A DNA stretch of 13,111 nucleotides from NCBI GenBank assembly GCA_001779055.1, contig MFJA01000011.1:1-13111 (forward strand). Direction: 5' to 3'. The stretch is from Candidatus Gottesmanbacteria bacterium RBG_16_37_8. Lineage in GTDB: Bacteria; Patescibacteriota; Microgenomatia; 2-02-FULL-39-11. How positions within the stretch are numbered: position 1 is the stretch's first letter; every line of letters begins with the position of its first letter. Shown here one piece after another: positions 1 through 6,450 of the stretch. Position numbers and translations under genes: made by a program. The notes beneath the pieces are model-generated. The model did not search any database, was not told the origin of the DNA, and saw only the letters and a list, made by a program, of their open reading frames with translations.

Positions 1-76
1 TTCAGGAAAATTGAGATGTCAAAGTGCCGTGTAAATTGAGAGTTCCCTTTACAGTTATTCATCAATGAAATCAGGA

Positions 77-105
77 TTGACACGATTGGGTTAACATGGT
101 TTACT
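77..105 (+). promoter_or_regulatory. Sigma70-type promoter of the Clp ATPase gene, probably leaderless
   Basis: A perfect -35 box TTGACA (77-82) is followed by a 17-nt spacer and a -10 box TTTACT (100-105). The TGG at 97-99 makes an extended -10. The start codon is at 113, only seven bases past the -10 box, so the predicted transcript would begin at or next to the ATG. No Shine-Dalgarno sequence lies between. The rest of bases 1-112 holds no ORF or other signal that I can identify. Confidence 0.6.
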
Positions 106-112
106 ACAAATA

Positions 113-3100
113 ATGCCGAATCAGTTTTTTAACTTCAGCCGTTACTTCAAAAAGGATTCAGCCAAAGATCCGGGAGATGGCCAGGATGATGGCAGTCAGG
201 TTCAATCCACCTCCGCTTCTGTCACCCGGGAGGAAACTGCATCACCATCAGGTGTTTATTCCGCTATCGGCAATCCGCCTGCTGGTCAAGCTTATTCCGG
301 TATCGGTAATCCTCCAACTCAACAGACGACCTCAACTGTTAATGTTAAATCAACTGATTCTAAACCCGCGGATGAACCCTCCTCACCCTCAGCCATAGAT
401 ATGGGTAAAAGAGTTGGTATGGATATCCTCTCCCGTTTGACACAAAGAGCCAATACGGTTCTGATGAAATCGGTCAATAAAGTCAAGGAATTGCAAATCC
501 AATATATTGATACGGAACATATTTTGTGGGGGCTTCTCCAAGACTCTAGTATATATCAGTTAATTTCAGACAGTAAAGTAGTTCCTTCTGAACTTCAAAA
601 GGAGATAGAGAAAACTTTCAAAAAGGGAAATTTTACCGGTACACCTCAATTTTCACCAAGAGTAAAAAGGGTTTTAGAACTATCATTATCTGCCGCCCGT
701 TCATTAGGCTATGAATTTATCTCTCCGGAACATATCTTGCTGGCCCTCTCACATGAAGGTGAAGGTGTTGCCGCCCAGATTTTGACCAAATTCCACTTGA
801 CCCGTGAAGTATTAAATCAGAAAATAACCGGCAAAAAAGAGCTCGAGACAAAAAAAGAAGACAGGAAAACTACTTCACTTGAACAGTTTACCGAAGATCT
901 TACCGCCAAAGCCTCCCGTGGAGAACTTGATCCGGTTGTAGGACGAAGCTGGGAAATCGAAAGAATTATTCATATTCTCTCCAGACGTACCAAGAATAAT
1001 CCTGTTTTAATAGGAGATGCCGGAGTTGGCAAAACAGCCATAGTTGAAGGATTGGCTCAAAGGATAACCAAAGGTGATGTTCCGGAAACTCTGCTTCATA
1101 AAAAAATATTATCTCTGGACTTAATGTCCTTGATTGCCGGAGCTAGACACAGAGGTGAATTTGAAGAGAGGCTAAAAAATCTTATTAAGGAAGTTAAAAG
1201 TGCTGCAGGAGCAATCATTCTTTTTATCGACGAAGTTCATAATATGGTTGGGGCAGGTTCAGGCAGTGAAGGCACCATGGATGCATCCAATATTTTAAAG
1301 CCTTCACTTGCCCGCGGAGAACTCCAGGTAATTGGAACAACCACTATTACCGAATACCGTAAACATATTGAGAAAGATCCTGCTCTTGAAAGACGTTTCC
1401 AGCCTGTTCAAGTCGCAGAACCGTCAGCCGAAACCGCCGTTGAAATGCTTTTAGCCCTTCGTGATAAATACGAAGCTTTCCACCGGGTAAAAATTCCGGA
1501 TGAATCAATAGAAGCCGCGGTCCAACTTTCCCAAAGATATATCGCTGATCGTTTTCTGCCTGATAAGGCGGTTGATTTAATAGATGAGGCTGGTGCTGCC
1601 GTTCGACTTCCCAGTATTTCATTGCCTGAAGAAATAAAAAGTGCAGAAGCCAAAATAAAAAAATTAAATCACGAACTGGAAGAGGCTACCAAAATTGTTG
1701 ATGCTATCAGGATCGAATCTCTAAAAAAAGAAATCGAGGAAAATCAGATGAACCTCGATAAATTGAAAGAACAGTACCAGATAAAAAAATCAACTACCAC
1801 TAATTCTGTCTCTCCTGAAATTATTGCTGAAATCGTTTCCCGCTGGACTAATATTCCGGTCAGCCGCTTAACCGAAAGTGAGGCTACTAAACTTATGGAT
1901 CTGGAAAAAATTATCCATAAAAGACTGATCAATCAGGAGGAAGCAGTCTCAGCCGTTGCTGAAGCTGTCCGTCGCGGACGGGCAGGTCTTAAATCGAATA
2001 AAAGACCGATAGGTTCCTTTATTTTCATGGGACCAACAGGTGTTGGTAAAACAGAATTGGCCAAATCAATAGCTGAAATATTATTCGGCAGTGAAGAAAT
2101 GATGGTCCGTCTTGATATGTCTGAATATATGGAAAAACACGAAGTGGCCAAACTTATTGGCGCTCCTCCCGGCTATGTCGGTTATGAGGAAGGCGGCCAG
2201 TTAACCGAAGCAGTCAGAAGAAGGCCTTACGCAGTTGTTCTTCTTGATGAAATTGAAAAAGCTCATCCTGATGTTTTTAATATCTTAATCCAGCTTCTTG
2301 ATGACGGCCGTTTGACTGATAATAAGGGCAGGACTATCTCTTTTAAAAATACTATCGTCATCTGCACCTCTAATTTGGGATCCGGCATTATTCAGGAAGA
2401 ATTGTTGAGTTGGAGTTTTGATCAAAGTGAAGAACAAAAGGCAGAAACAAAACCTGCTAAAATTTTTAAAACTTACACTGTCTCCCCTACCGGCAGGGAA
2501 ATGATTACCTTGGATGGTCAATATTGGCAAAAAGAGCCGCAGGATATGGCATGGAAAAAAGCCACTCTCAAGGACTATTTTGCCGGCTCAATTGTTTCAG
2601 GTATGATTTTAAAGGAAGGTGAAAAACTCTTTCCGGAAGACGGTATTGACACTCATACCATTGGTCCTGACGGAGCAGAAACCATAACCCGGGATGATAA
2701 AGACTGGTTCAGAACTTCAACCACAAGTAAGGAATGGCGTCTGTCATCTATATTAGATCAGGTCAAAGGCCATATTGTAATCAATGCCTTGCCTGATAGA
2801 CCTGATCAACAATTGCCTACGGCCAAAATCTCAACTCACTCTATTTCCCAAACCAACCAGGAAATAATAACCGTAGGAGACAGATTATGGAAAAGAGACA
2901 ATCTTCAGATCAAAGACTGGCAGACCCAAAATTTAAAAGATTATTTTATCAACGCCTCATTACAGCATCAGGAAGATATAAAAGTCAAAGAAGTCAAACC
3001 TGGTGATACCGCTCAGCTTATTCAAAAAAGAGATAAAAAAGAACAAGTCAACTTCCCTGTTGATGCTTGGGATATCCATCTTTTTACTCCGTCTGGCGAA

Positions 3101-4135
3101 GAAATTATTGTTAGCAATGGTTATTACTGGATGAGAAAAAATAGGGATAGCAGTAATTGGCTTACTTCATCAGTCGATAAATTATTCTCGAGTTTACAGG
3201 TTTTTCCATCCAAAGATGATAAAGCAAAAGTAATTCCAAAAACCAAAGATCAAGTTGAAATCGAACCAAAAGAACAGCCGGAGCCTCTTATTGATGAAAT
3301 TCCCGTTAAGAGCCTTAGTTTTATTACCGGGAAAAAAGAGGAGGATAAATTTGAAAAACTGGCTAAAAGATTAATGGAAGAATTGCGAAAATTCTTCCGT
3401 CCCGAATTACTCAACCGTTATGATGAGGTAATTATTTTCCGTCCCTTGACCCGTAATCATATGCTGGAAATTGTCGGCCTGCAGATAAAAACTTTAAAAA
3501 AGCTTCTCGAAGAACAGGATATCGGTCTAATAGTTACACCGTCTGCTAAAGCCTTATTAACAGAAATCGGTTTCGATCCCGTTTTTGGCGCCCGTCCCTT
3601 AAGAAGAACTATCCAACGGGAAATTGAAAATCCTATTTCCTCATATCTTATCAAAGGTGATCTTACCGCCGGTGATACTATCGAAATTGATTATGACGGG
3701 GAAAGTCTGAAATTCGATATCAAAAAGATGAAGACCAAACCTGTTGCTCCCCCGCAAGCGGGGAAAACCCCCGCTCCAACTCCCCCTGTCGATACCTATC
3801 ATTGTAAAAACTGTGGTAACGTTTTTGAAGTACCAAAGGCAACTCCCATTTCAGCCTGTCCCAAATGCCAGAGTCCGATAGTAGCTCTCTCTCCGTCACC
3901 GCTAGTTGCCAAGTCTCCTCCTCCGCCTCCTCCTGTTACTCCGTCCCTTTCAACTGACCAGTCTGCTCCTGCCTCAGCATCTCAAATGCAGTCTCCTGCA
4001 CCCGTCAATGCTTCCTCACCCGTAGTTCCAACAAATCCCCAAAATCCGCTCGAATCATATTTCTCCACAACTCCTCCTCCTTCGGGCGCCGAAGCTTCAG
4101 CGAAGGCGCCTGCCCAACCAACTCAAACTAGCTAA
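113..4135 (+). CDS. ClpC/ClpA-type AAA+ unfoldase with a large repeat insert in the D2 domain and a C-terminal zinc ribbon
   Basis: This is a Hsp100 double-ATPase that should unfold protein substrates by threading them through a hexamer pore. Residues 1-100 are a low-complexity extension with YSxIGNPP twice (49-56, 61-68). Residues about 104-240 form the two-part Clp N domain. D1 has Walker A GDAGVGKT (301-308), Walker B D373/E374 and arginines R427/R428. Its pore loop reads ARHRG (344-348), with His346 where relatives have Tyr. A short coiled M domain spans about 540-590. D2 has Walker A GPTGVGKT (640-647), pore loop GYVG (687-690), Walker B D712/E713, sensor 1 TSN (752-754), arginine-finger motif FRPELLNR (1095-1102) and sensor 2 GARPLRR (1159-1165). 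About 300 extra residues lie between N754 and F1095, where relatives have roughly 40. A zinc ribbon (C1231, C1234, C1249, C1252) and a Pro/Ser/Ala tail follow. The promoter position supports the 113 start over Met97. ClpB is less likely because the M domain is short. Family assignment is firm; partnership with ClpP is uncertain. Confidence 0.95.
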   Translation: MPNQFFNFSRYFKKDSAKDPGDGQDDGSQVQSTSASVTREETASPSGVYSAIGNPPAGQAYSGIGNPPTQQTTSTVNVKSTDSKPADEPSSPSAIDMGKRVGMDILSRLTQRANTVLMKSVNKVKELQIQYIDTEHILWGLLQDSSIYQLISDSKVVPSELQKEIEKTFKKGNFTGTPQFSPRVKRVLELSLSAARSLGYEFISPEHILLALSHEGEGVAAQILTKFHLTREVLNQKITGKKELETKKEDRKTTSLEQFTEDLTAKASRGELDPVVGRSWEIERIIHILSRRTKNNPVLIGDAGVGKTAIVEGLAQRITKGDVPETLLHKKILSLDLMSLIAGARHRGEFEERLKNLIKEVKSAAGAIILFIDEVHNMVGAGSGSEGTMDASNILKPSLARGELQVIGTTTITEYRKHIEKDPALERRFQPVQVAEPSAETAVEMLLALRDKYEAFHRVKIPDESIEAAVQLSQRYIADRFLPDKAVDLIDEAGAAVRLPSISLPEEIKSAEAKIKKLNHELEEATKIVDAIRIESLKKEIEENQMNLDKLKEQYQIKKSTTTNSVSPEIIAEIVSRWTNIPVSRLTESEATKLMDLEKIIHKRLINQEEAVSAVAEAVRRGRAGLKSNKRPIGSFIFMGPTGVGKTELAKSIAEILFGSEEMMVRLDMSEYMEKHEVAKLIGAPPGYVGYEEGGQLTEAVRRRPYAVVLLDEIEKAHPDVFNILIQLLDDGRLTDNKGRTISFKNTIVICTSNLGSGIIQEELLSWSFDQSEEQKAETKPAKIFKTYTVSPTGREMITLDGQYWQKEPQDMAWKKATLKDYFAGSIVSGMILKEGEKLFPEDGIDTHTIGPDGAETITRDDKDWFRTSTTSKEWRLSSILDQVKGHIVINALPDRPDQQLPTAKISTHSISQTNQEIITVGDRLWKRDNLQIKDWQTQNLKDYFINASLQHQEDIKVKEVKPGDTAQLIQKRDKKEQVNFPVDAWDIHLFTPSGEEIIVSNGYYWMRKNRDSSNWLTSSVDKLFSSLQVFPSKDDKAKVIPKTKDQVEIEPKEQPEPLIDEIPVKSLSFITGKKEEDKFEKLAKRLMEELRKFFRPELLNRYDEVIIFRPLTRNHMLEIVGLQIKTLKKLLEEQDIGLIVTPSAKALLTEIGFDPVFGARPLRRTIQREIENPISSYLIKGDLTAGDTIEIDYDGESLKFDIKKMKTKPVAPPQAGKTPAPTPPVDTYHCKNCGNVFEVPKATPISACPKCQSPIVALSPSPLVAKSPPPPPPVTPSLSTDQSAPASASQMQSPAPVNASSPVVPTNPQNPLESYFSTTPPPSGAEASAKAPAQPTQTS
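2462..3202 (+). repeat. Four diverged tryptophan-anchored protein repeats inserted in Clp D2
   Basis: Clp residues 784-1030 contain four copies of a unit of about 45 residues, found by aligning the translation by eye. The pattern is aromatic/His, six residues to a Gly turn (PxG), eleven to Trp, nine or ten to a second Trp, then nine to a hydrophobic or Phe position, often in a DYF motif. The anchors are Y788/G794/W805/W814/F823, H848/G854/W865/W875/V884, H909/N915/W926/W936/F945 and H989/G995/W1006/W1016/F1025. The Gly-to-Trp distance is exactly 11 in all four. Linkers are short between copies 1 to 3 and about 20 residues longer before copy 4. The E-x-I-T/V strand after the turn suggests a beta hairpin followed by a helix. 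I do not recognise a named domain. Acidic, lysine-rich linkers flank the array. Confidence 0.85.
3749..3774 (+). repeat. GC-rich palindrome in the Clp proline-rich linker
   Basis: CCCCGC (3750-3755) and GCGGGG (3758-3763) form a perfect inverted repeat around AA. After AAAA, the heptamer CCCCCGC (3749-3755) recurs directly at 3768-3774. The element lies in frame in the linker between D2 and the zinc ribbon and encodes about residues 1213-1221 (PPQAGKTPA). Its GC-richness contrasts with the surrounding gene. It resembles a REP-like insertion tolerated in a disordered linker, but only one copy is visible here. Confidence 0.5.
4085..4110. repeat. REP-like palindrome spanning the overlapping 3' ends of convergent genes
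   Basis: GGCGCC arms (4085-4090 and 4105-4110) enclose GAA on both sides, then GCT/AGC and a two-base centre. On a single strand this folds into a stem with a symmetric GAA/GAA internal loop, compatible with tandem G-A pairs. On the plus strand it encodes Clp residues 1325-1332 (GAEASAKA). On the minus strand it supplies the last residues (RLR) and the TGA stop (4099-4097) of the membrane protease gene. No T-run follows on either strand, so it is not a canonical terminator. Confidence 0.6.
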
Positions 4136-4819
4136 AATTATCAGTACCACATAATTCACTCCTGCTGTCAAAATTAAACTTCTGTTTAATTTACTTAATA
4201 TTCCGTCAATTTTTTCCAAAATATTTCCTTCAACCGTAATTTTTATTCCCGAAAGATAAAGAGCCGCCACGATCAGTATTACTACCGGTAAAGTAATCAG
4301 CAAGCTTTTCAAATCCTGTCTGCTGGCAAACATTGATGTTGAAGTAATAAACAGAAAATATATAAAAACACCCCGGATGGCGGCAGTAAAGGGGACTGTC
4401 CCCGAACGGGGACTGTCCCCAAAAAAAGTATTTCCCAAAATAAATATAATCACCAGCCCTACTACCATCGGTGCCACTCCGATAATTGTCAATCGTATTG
4501 AATCAGTATTAGCCACCATAATATGTCCGACTTTTACTCTAAAGGGGACTGTCCCCGCATGGGGACTGTCCCCGATAATTTTAGGAAAAATCGATATCGG
4601 TCCTGTATTCACTCTTAATATAAGCGCCGTAACAAGATGTGACAGTTCATGAATAACCGTTCCCGGCAAAAACAAAAGCGCTAATATCCAAACAGCTGTT
4701 TTCTTATTCTTAAAAAGTTTTTGTATTACTGAAAAAGTGTGATTAACAATTTGTTTTGAGATAAGAAAGATAATCGTCAGAAGAAAAATCAGCAGAAACA
4801 GTTGTATGACCATCTTCAT
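4097..4819 (-). CDS. Integral membrane metallopeptidase-like protein (HELSH), interrupted in frame by two palindromic repeats
   Basis: This 240-residue protein has a zinc-protease HExxH motif, HELSH (57-61), at the end of a membrane segment, as in M50/site-2-protease-like enzymes. Hydrophobic segments lie at about 3-22, 42-62, 107-130, 148-165, 172-190 and 217-235. Asp169 in SMFASRQDL is a possible third zinc ligand; this is inference. Such enzymes cleave membrane or membrane-anchored proteins, but the substrate here is unknown. Two 10-codon blocks, GDSPHAGTVP (83-92) and GDSPRSGTVP (134-143), are translated palindromic DNA and fall in loops between hydrophobic stretches. The start ATG (4819-4817) shares its A with the TAA stop of the upstream gene, implying translational coupling. 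The 3' end overlaps the Clp gene by 39 bp, and the last three residues come from a palindrome. It could instead be an inactive homologue. Confidence 0.75.
   Translation of the reverse strand: MKMVIQLFLLIFLLTIIFLISKQIVNHTFSVIQKLFKNKKTAVWILALLFLPGTVIHELSHLVTALILRVNTGPISIFPKIIGDSPHAGTVPFRVKVGHIMVANTDSIRLTIIGVAPMVVGLVIIFILGNTFFGDSPRSGTVPFTAAIRGVFIYFLFITSTSMFASRQDLKSLLITLPVVILIVAALYLSGIKITVEGNILEKIDGILSKLNRSLILTAGVNYVVLIILASLSWLGRRLR
4391..4420. repeat. Paired GGGGACTGTCCCC palindrome, copy 1, inside the membrane protease gene
   Basis: Two identical 13-mers GGGGACTGTCCCC (4391-4403, 4408-4420) flank the spacer GAAC. Each 13-mer is a dyad (GGGGAC/GTCCCC) around a central T. The pair can also fold as one long hairpin with a T-T mismatch and the spacer as loop. 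The 30-bp length equals ten codons, and the unit is read through on the minus strand as GDSPRSGTVP. A TAAA flank precedes it, as at the second copy. Confidence 0.9.
4544..4573. repeat. Paired GGGGACTGTCCCC palindrome, copy 2
   Basis: This has the same architecture as the copy 123 bp downstream in the gene: 13-mers at 4544-4556 and 4561-4573 with spacer GCAT. It also adds exactly ten codons (GDSPHAGTVP on the minus strand) and has the same TAAA flank at 4540-4543. All four 13-mers are identical and only the spacers differ. This points to recent insertion or strong sequence constraint, as in REP elements mobilised by REP-associated (RAYT) transposases; no such transposase is in this window. Confidence 0.9.
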
Positions 4820-6357
4820 TATCGTCGAAGTTCCATTTGTTCTTTTTCAGTTGTATACGCTCCAAAGTGCAATGCTTCTCCAACACCAGGCATCACTATA
4901 GCAGCTCCCATTAATAGAAATCTCAATAGAGCTGCTTTATTTCCTTTCATTCTTACTGCTATGCCTTCAAAATTTGCATCTAAATATTGTCTTGCAGCAA
5001 ATTCTTGTTCTTCTGGTATTAAATTTCTTTCGGTTGTTGTTAGTTCCTCAATTGCAAAATTGGAAAGATTTTGTGAAGTTATTGATTCCATCTTTTTTTT
5101 ATCTATTCCTAAAAGATTGTTAAGAAGTAGTGACGCTTTATTTTCCAGAGCTAATCGTAATACTAATGCTCTTTCCGAAGAACTGGAATTCGGATCTCTC
5201 ATCCAATTATCAACAACCCGGTTGAATTCACTTGCTAAACTATATTGATTATTCACAGTTACTGTTCCTTTATCATTGCCTTCAACTATTGCCGCCAGCA
5301 TCAAATCACGATAAATATGTCCTGTGCTTATTGTCTTGGGGTCAATTCCCAATTCTGCGATAAAATTTTGTATTCCTCCTCTCATTTCAGTTTCTATATT
5401 ATTGTAAATTGGCTCATAGTCTGAAAGATTATTAATAATGTTACTCATAAACAATTCATCAATTCCTGTTGCCTTTTCTTGCATTATTCCTAATTGCCGG
5501 TTAAGAAGCATACCTGCATTTTTTTTATTGGGAGGTAATAAGTCCATTTTTTCATGAATATATAAGAGTGAAATGAGCGTTGTTAAATCAGTATTAGGAT
5601 TCTCTCTAATTAATTTTAATTCTTCAGGAGTTAATTCACTTTTTCCTTCTTGAAGCTTCGTTGCTAACTCTGTTCCAATTACATGTGCCACTACTTTCCA
5701 GGAAGCTTCAACATTTGCTACTTCTCCTTCTGCAAATACCCGTTCTGTTGTTTTAACCATAAAAACATTATCTTCACTGTTATAATTTAATTCTTGAATC
5801 AGTCTTTTTGCCTCAAGCGCATCCTCAGGTGGATTTTGGTTTTCCGGATCGGCAATGCTATTCAGTTCTGCCATAATCGGTGCATAAATTCCGCTGTCAT
5901 CAATTCCGCCAGGTTTATTCCCATACTCAAAAGCTGTCTGCAAATATATGTCCTCTTTTTGTTGCTCACTTAAAGATGCACTGGGGTCTTTTAGGCGAAG
6001 TTCAGTTTCTTTTTTGGCAATCACCAGTTGCGCTTCTGCCTCAATTGCCGCATCAATTTCATATAAAGTTTTAAAAGCTCCTTGAAGGTCTTTTCTCCTT
6101 TTAAGTTCTCCAGGTTCAACCTTTTGCGCATCGAATAAATCCTTTACTTCATTTTCTCTTTCATTTGTATAATCCGGATCAACTATTGCTCTATTTGCTC
6201 TATAAACCACTCCTCCCTCACCTTTTTTTCCGGTAATAACCTCACCCCATGAGCGGAAAATTCGCTGCGGTTCTAGTTGATAAATCTCTCCAACTCCTTG
6301 TGGTTTTATACGTTCTGCTTTAATAACTGAAATCGGTGATCTTAAACCCTCTGACAT
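4819..6357 (-). CDS. Protein of unknown function with a C-terminal hydrophobic segment (512 residues)
   Basis: I do not recognise a family. The protein is mostly polar and looks helical, with many Glu/Lys/Leu-rich stretches. There is no signal peptide or catalytic motif that I can see. Near the C terminus, residues about 475-501 (LLRFLLMGAAIVMPGVGEAL core) are hydrophobic enough for one membrane segment or membrane-associated helix, followed by a short charged tail. That would leave most of the protein on one side of the membrane. It is the first gene of a two-gene minus-strand unit and its TAA overlaps the ATG of the HELSH protease gene, so the two products are probably made together. It could be a partner or substrate of that protease. 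It diverges from the 6451 gene across a 93-bp shared promoter region. The ATG start has no Shine-Dalgarno site but does have a nearby promoter. Confidence 0.8.
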   Translation of the reverse strand: MSEGLRSPISVIKAERIKPQGVGEIYQLEPQRIFRSWGEVITGKKGEGGVVYRANRAIVDPDYTNERENEVKDLFDAQKVEPGELKRRKDLQGAFKTLYEIDAAIEAEAQLVIAKKETELRLKDPSASLSEQQKEDIYLQTAFEYGNKPGGIDDSGIYAPIMAELNSIADPENQNPPEDALEAKRLIQELNYNSEDNVFMVKTTERVFAEGEVANVEASWKVVAHVIGTELATKLQEGKSELTPEELKLIRENPNTDLTTLISLLYIHEKMDLLPPNKKNAGMLLNRQLGIMQEKATGIDELFMSNIINNLSDYEPIYNNIETEMRGGIQNFIAELGIDPKTISTGHIYRDLMLAAIVEGNDKGTVTVNNQYSLASEFNRVVDNWMRDPNSSSSERALVLRLALENKASLLLNNLLGIDKKKMESITSQNLSNFAIEELTTTERNLIPEEQEFAARQYLDANFEGIAVRMKGNKAALLRFLLMGAAIVMPGVGEALHFGAYTTEKEQMELRR

Positions 6358-6369
6358 ATTATTAATTTA

Positions 6370-6398
6370 ATCATAGATAATAGGATCCTGAAAAACAA
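6370..6398 (-). promoter_or_regulatory. Putative promoter of the minus-strand two-gene unit
   Basis: Read on the minus strand, TTGTTT (6398-6393) and TATGAT (6375-6370) are separated by 17 nt. Transcription would start about six bases before the ATG at 6357, giving a near-leaderless message. The -35 match is only partial and the region is AT-rich, so this is tentative. An overlapping TATTAT lies at 6382-6377. Confidence 0.4.
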
Positions 6399-6438
6399 AT
6401 TTCTGTTGCAAACTCTAAGTAATGATGTTAGTCTGGAT

Positions 6439-6444
6439 TATAGA
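6439..6444 (+). promoter_or_regulatory. Putative -10 box of the 1140-residue protein gene
   Basis: TATAGA sits six bases before the ATG at 6451, the same spacing as the other plus-strand genes here. No convincing -35 box lies 16-18 nt upstream (TAAGTA at 6416-6421). No Shine-Dalgarno sequence precedes the ATG. The call rests mostly on the shared spacing. Confidence 0.35.
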
Positions 6445-6450
6445 TAAATT

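Noticed and set aside
2400..3370. The Clp D2 insert as an assembly artefact or a gene fusion by frameshift
   Set aside because: The frame is continuous, the ATPase motifs on both sides are intact, and the insert has its own ordered repeat structure.
4085..4110. Rho-independent bidirectional terminator for the convergent genes
   Set aside because: The hairpin is plausible, but neither strand has a T-run after it and it lies inside coding sequence of both genes.
401..4135. Shorter Clp start at Met97, which would remove the unusual N-terminal extension
   Set aside because: No Shine-Dalgarno site or promoter precedes 401, while a good promoter sits directly before 113. The extension also carries an internal YSxIGNPP repeat that looks like real coding sequence.
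4377..4652. Open frame of 91 codons on the plus strand through the GGGGACTGTCCCC repeats
   Set aside because: It lies wholly antisense to the membrane protease gene. It is open partly because the palindromes read through in both directions, and it has no start signal or recognisable protein character.
4802..5248. Open frame of 148 codons on the plus strand
   Set aside because: It is antisense to the 512-residue gene, with a composition typical of a shadow frame and no promoter or ribosome binding site.
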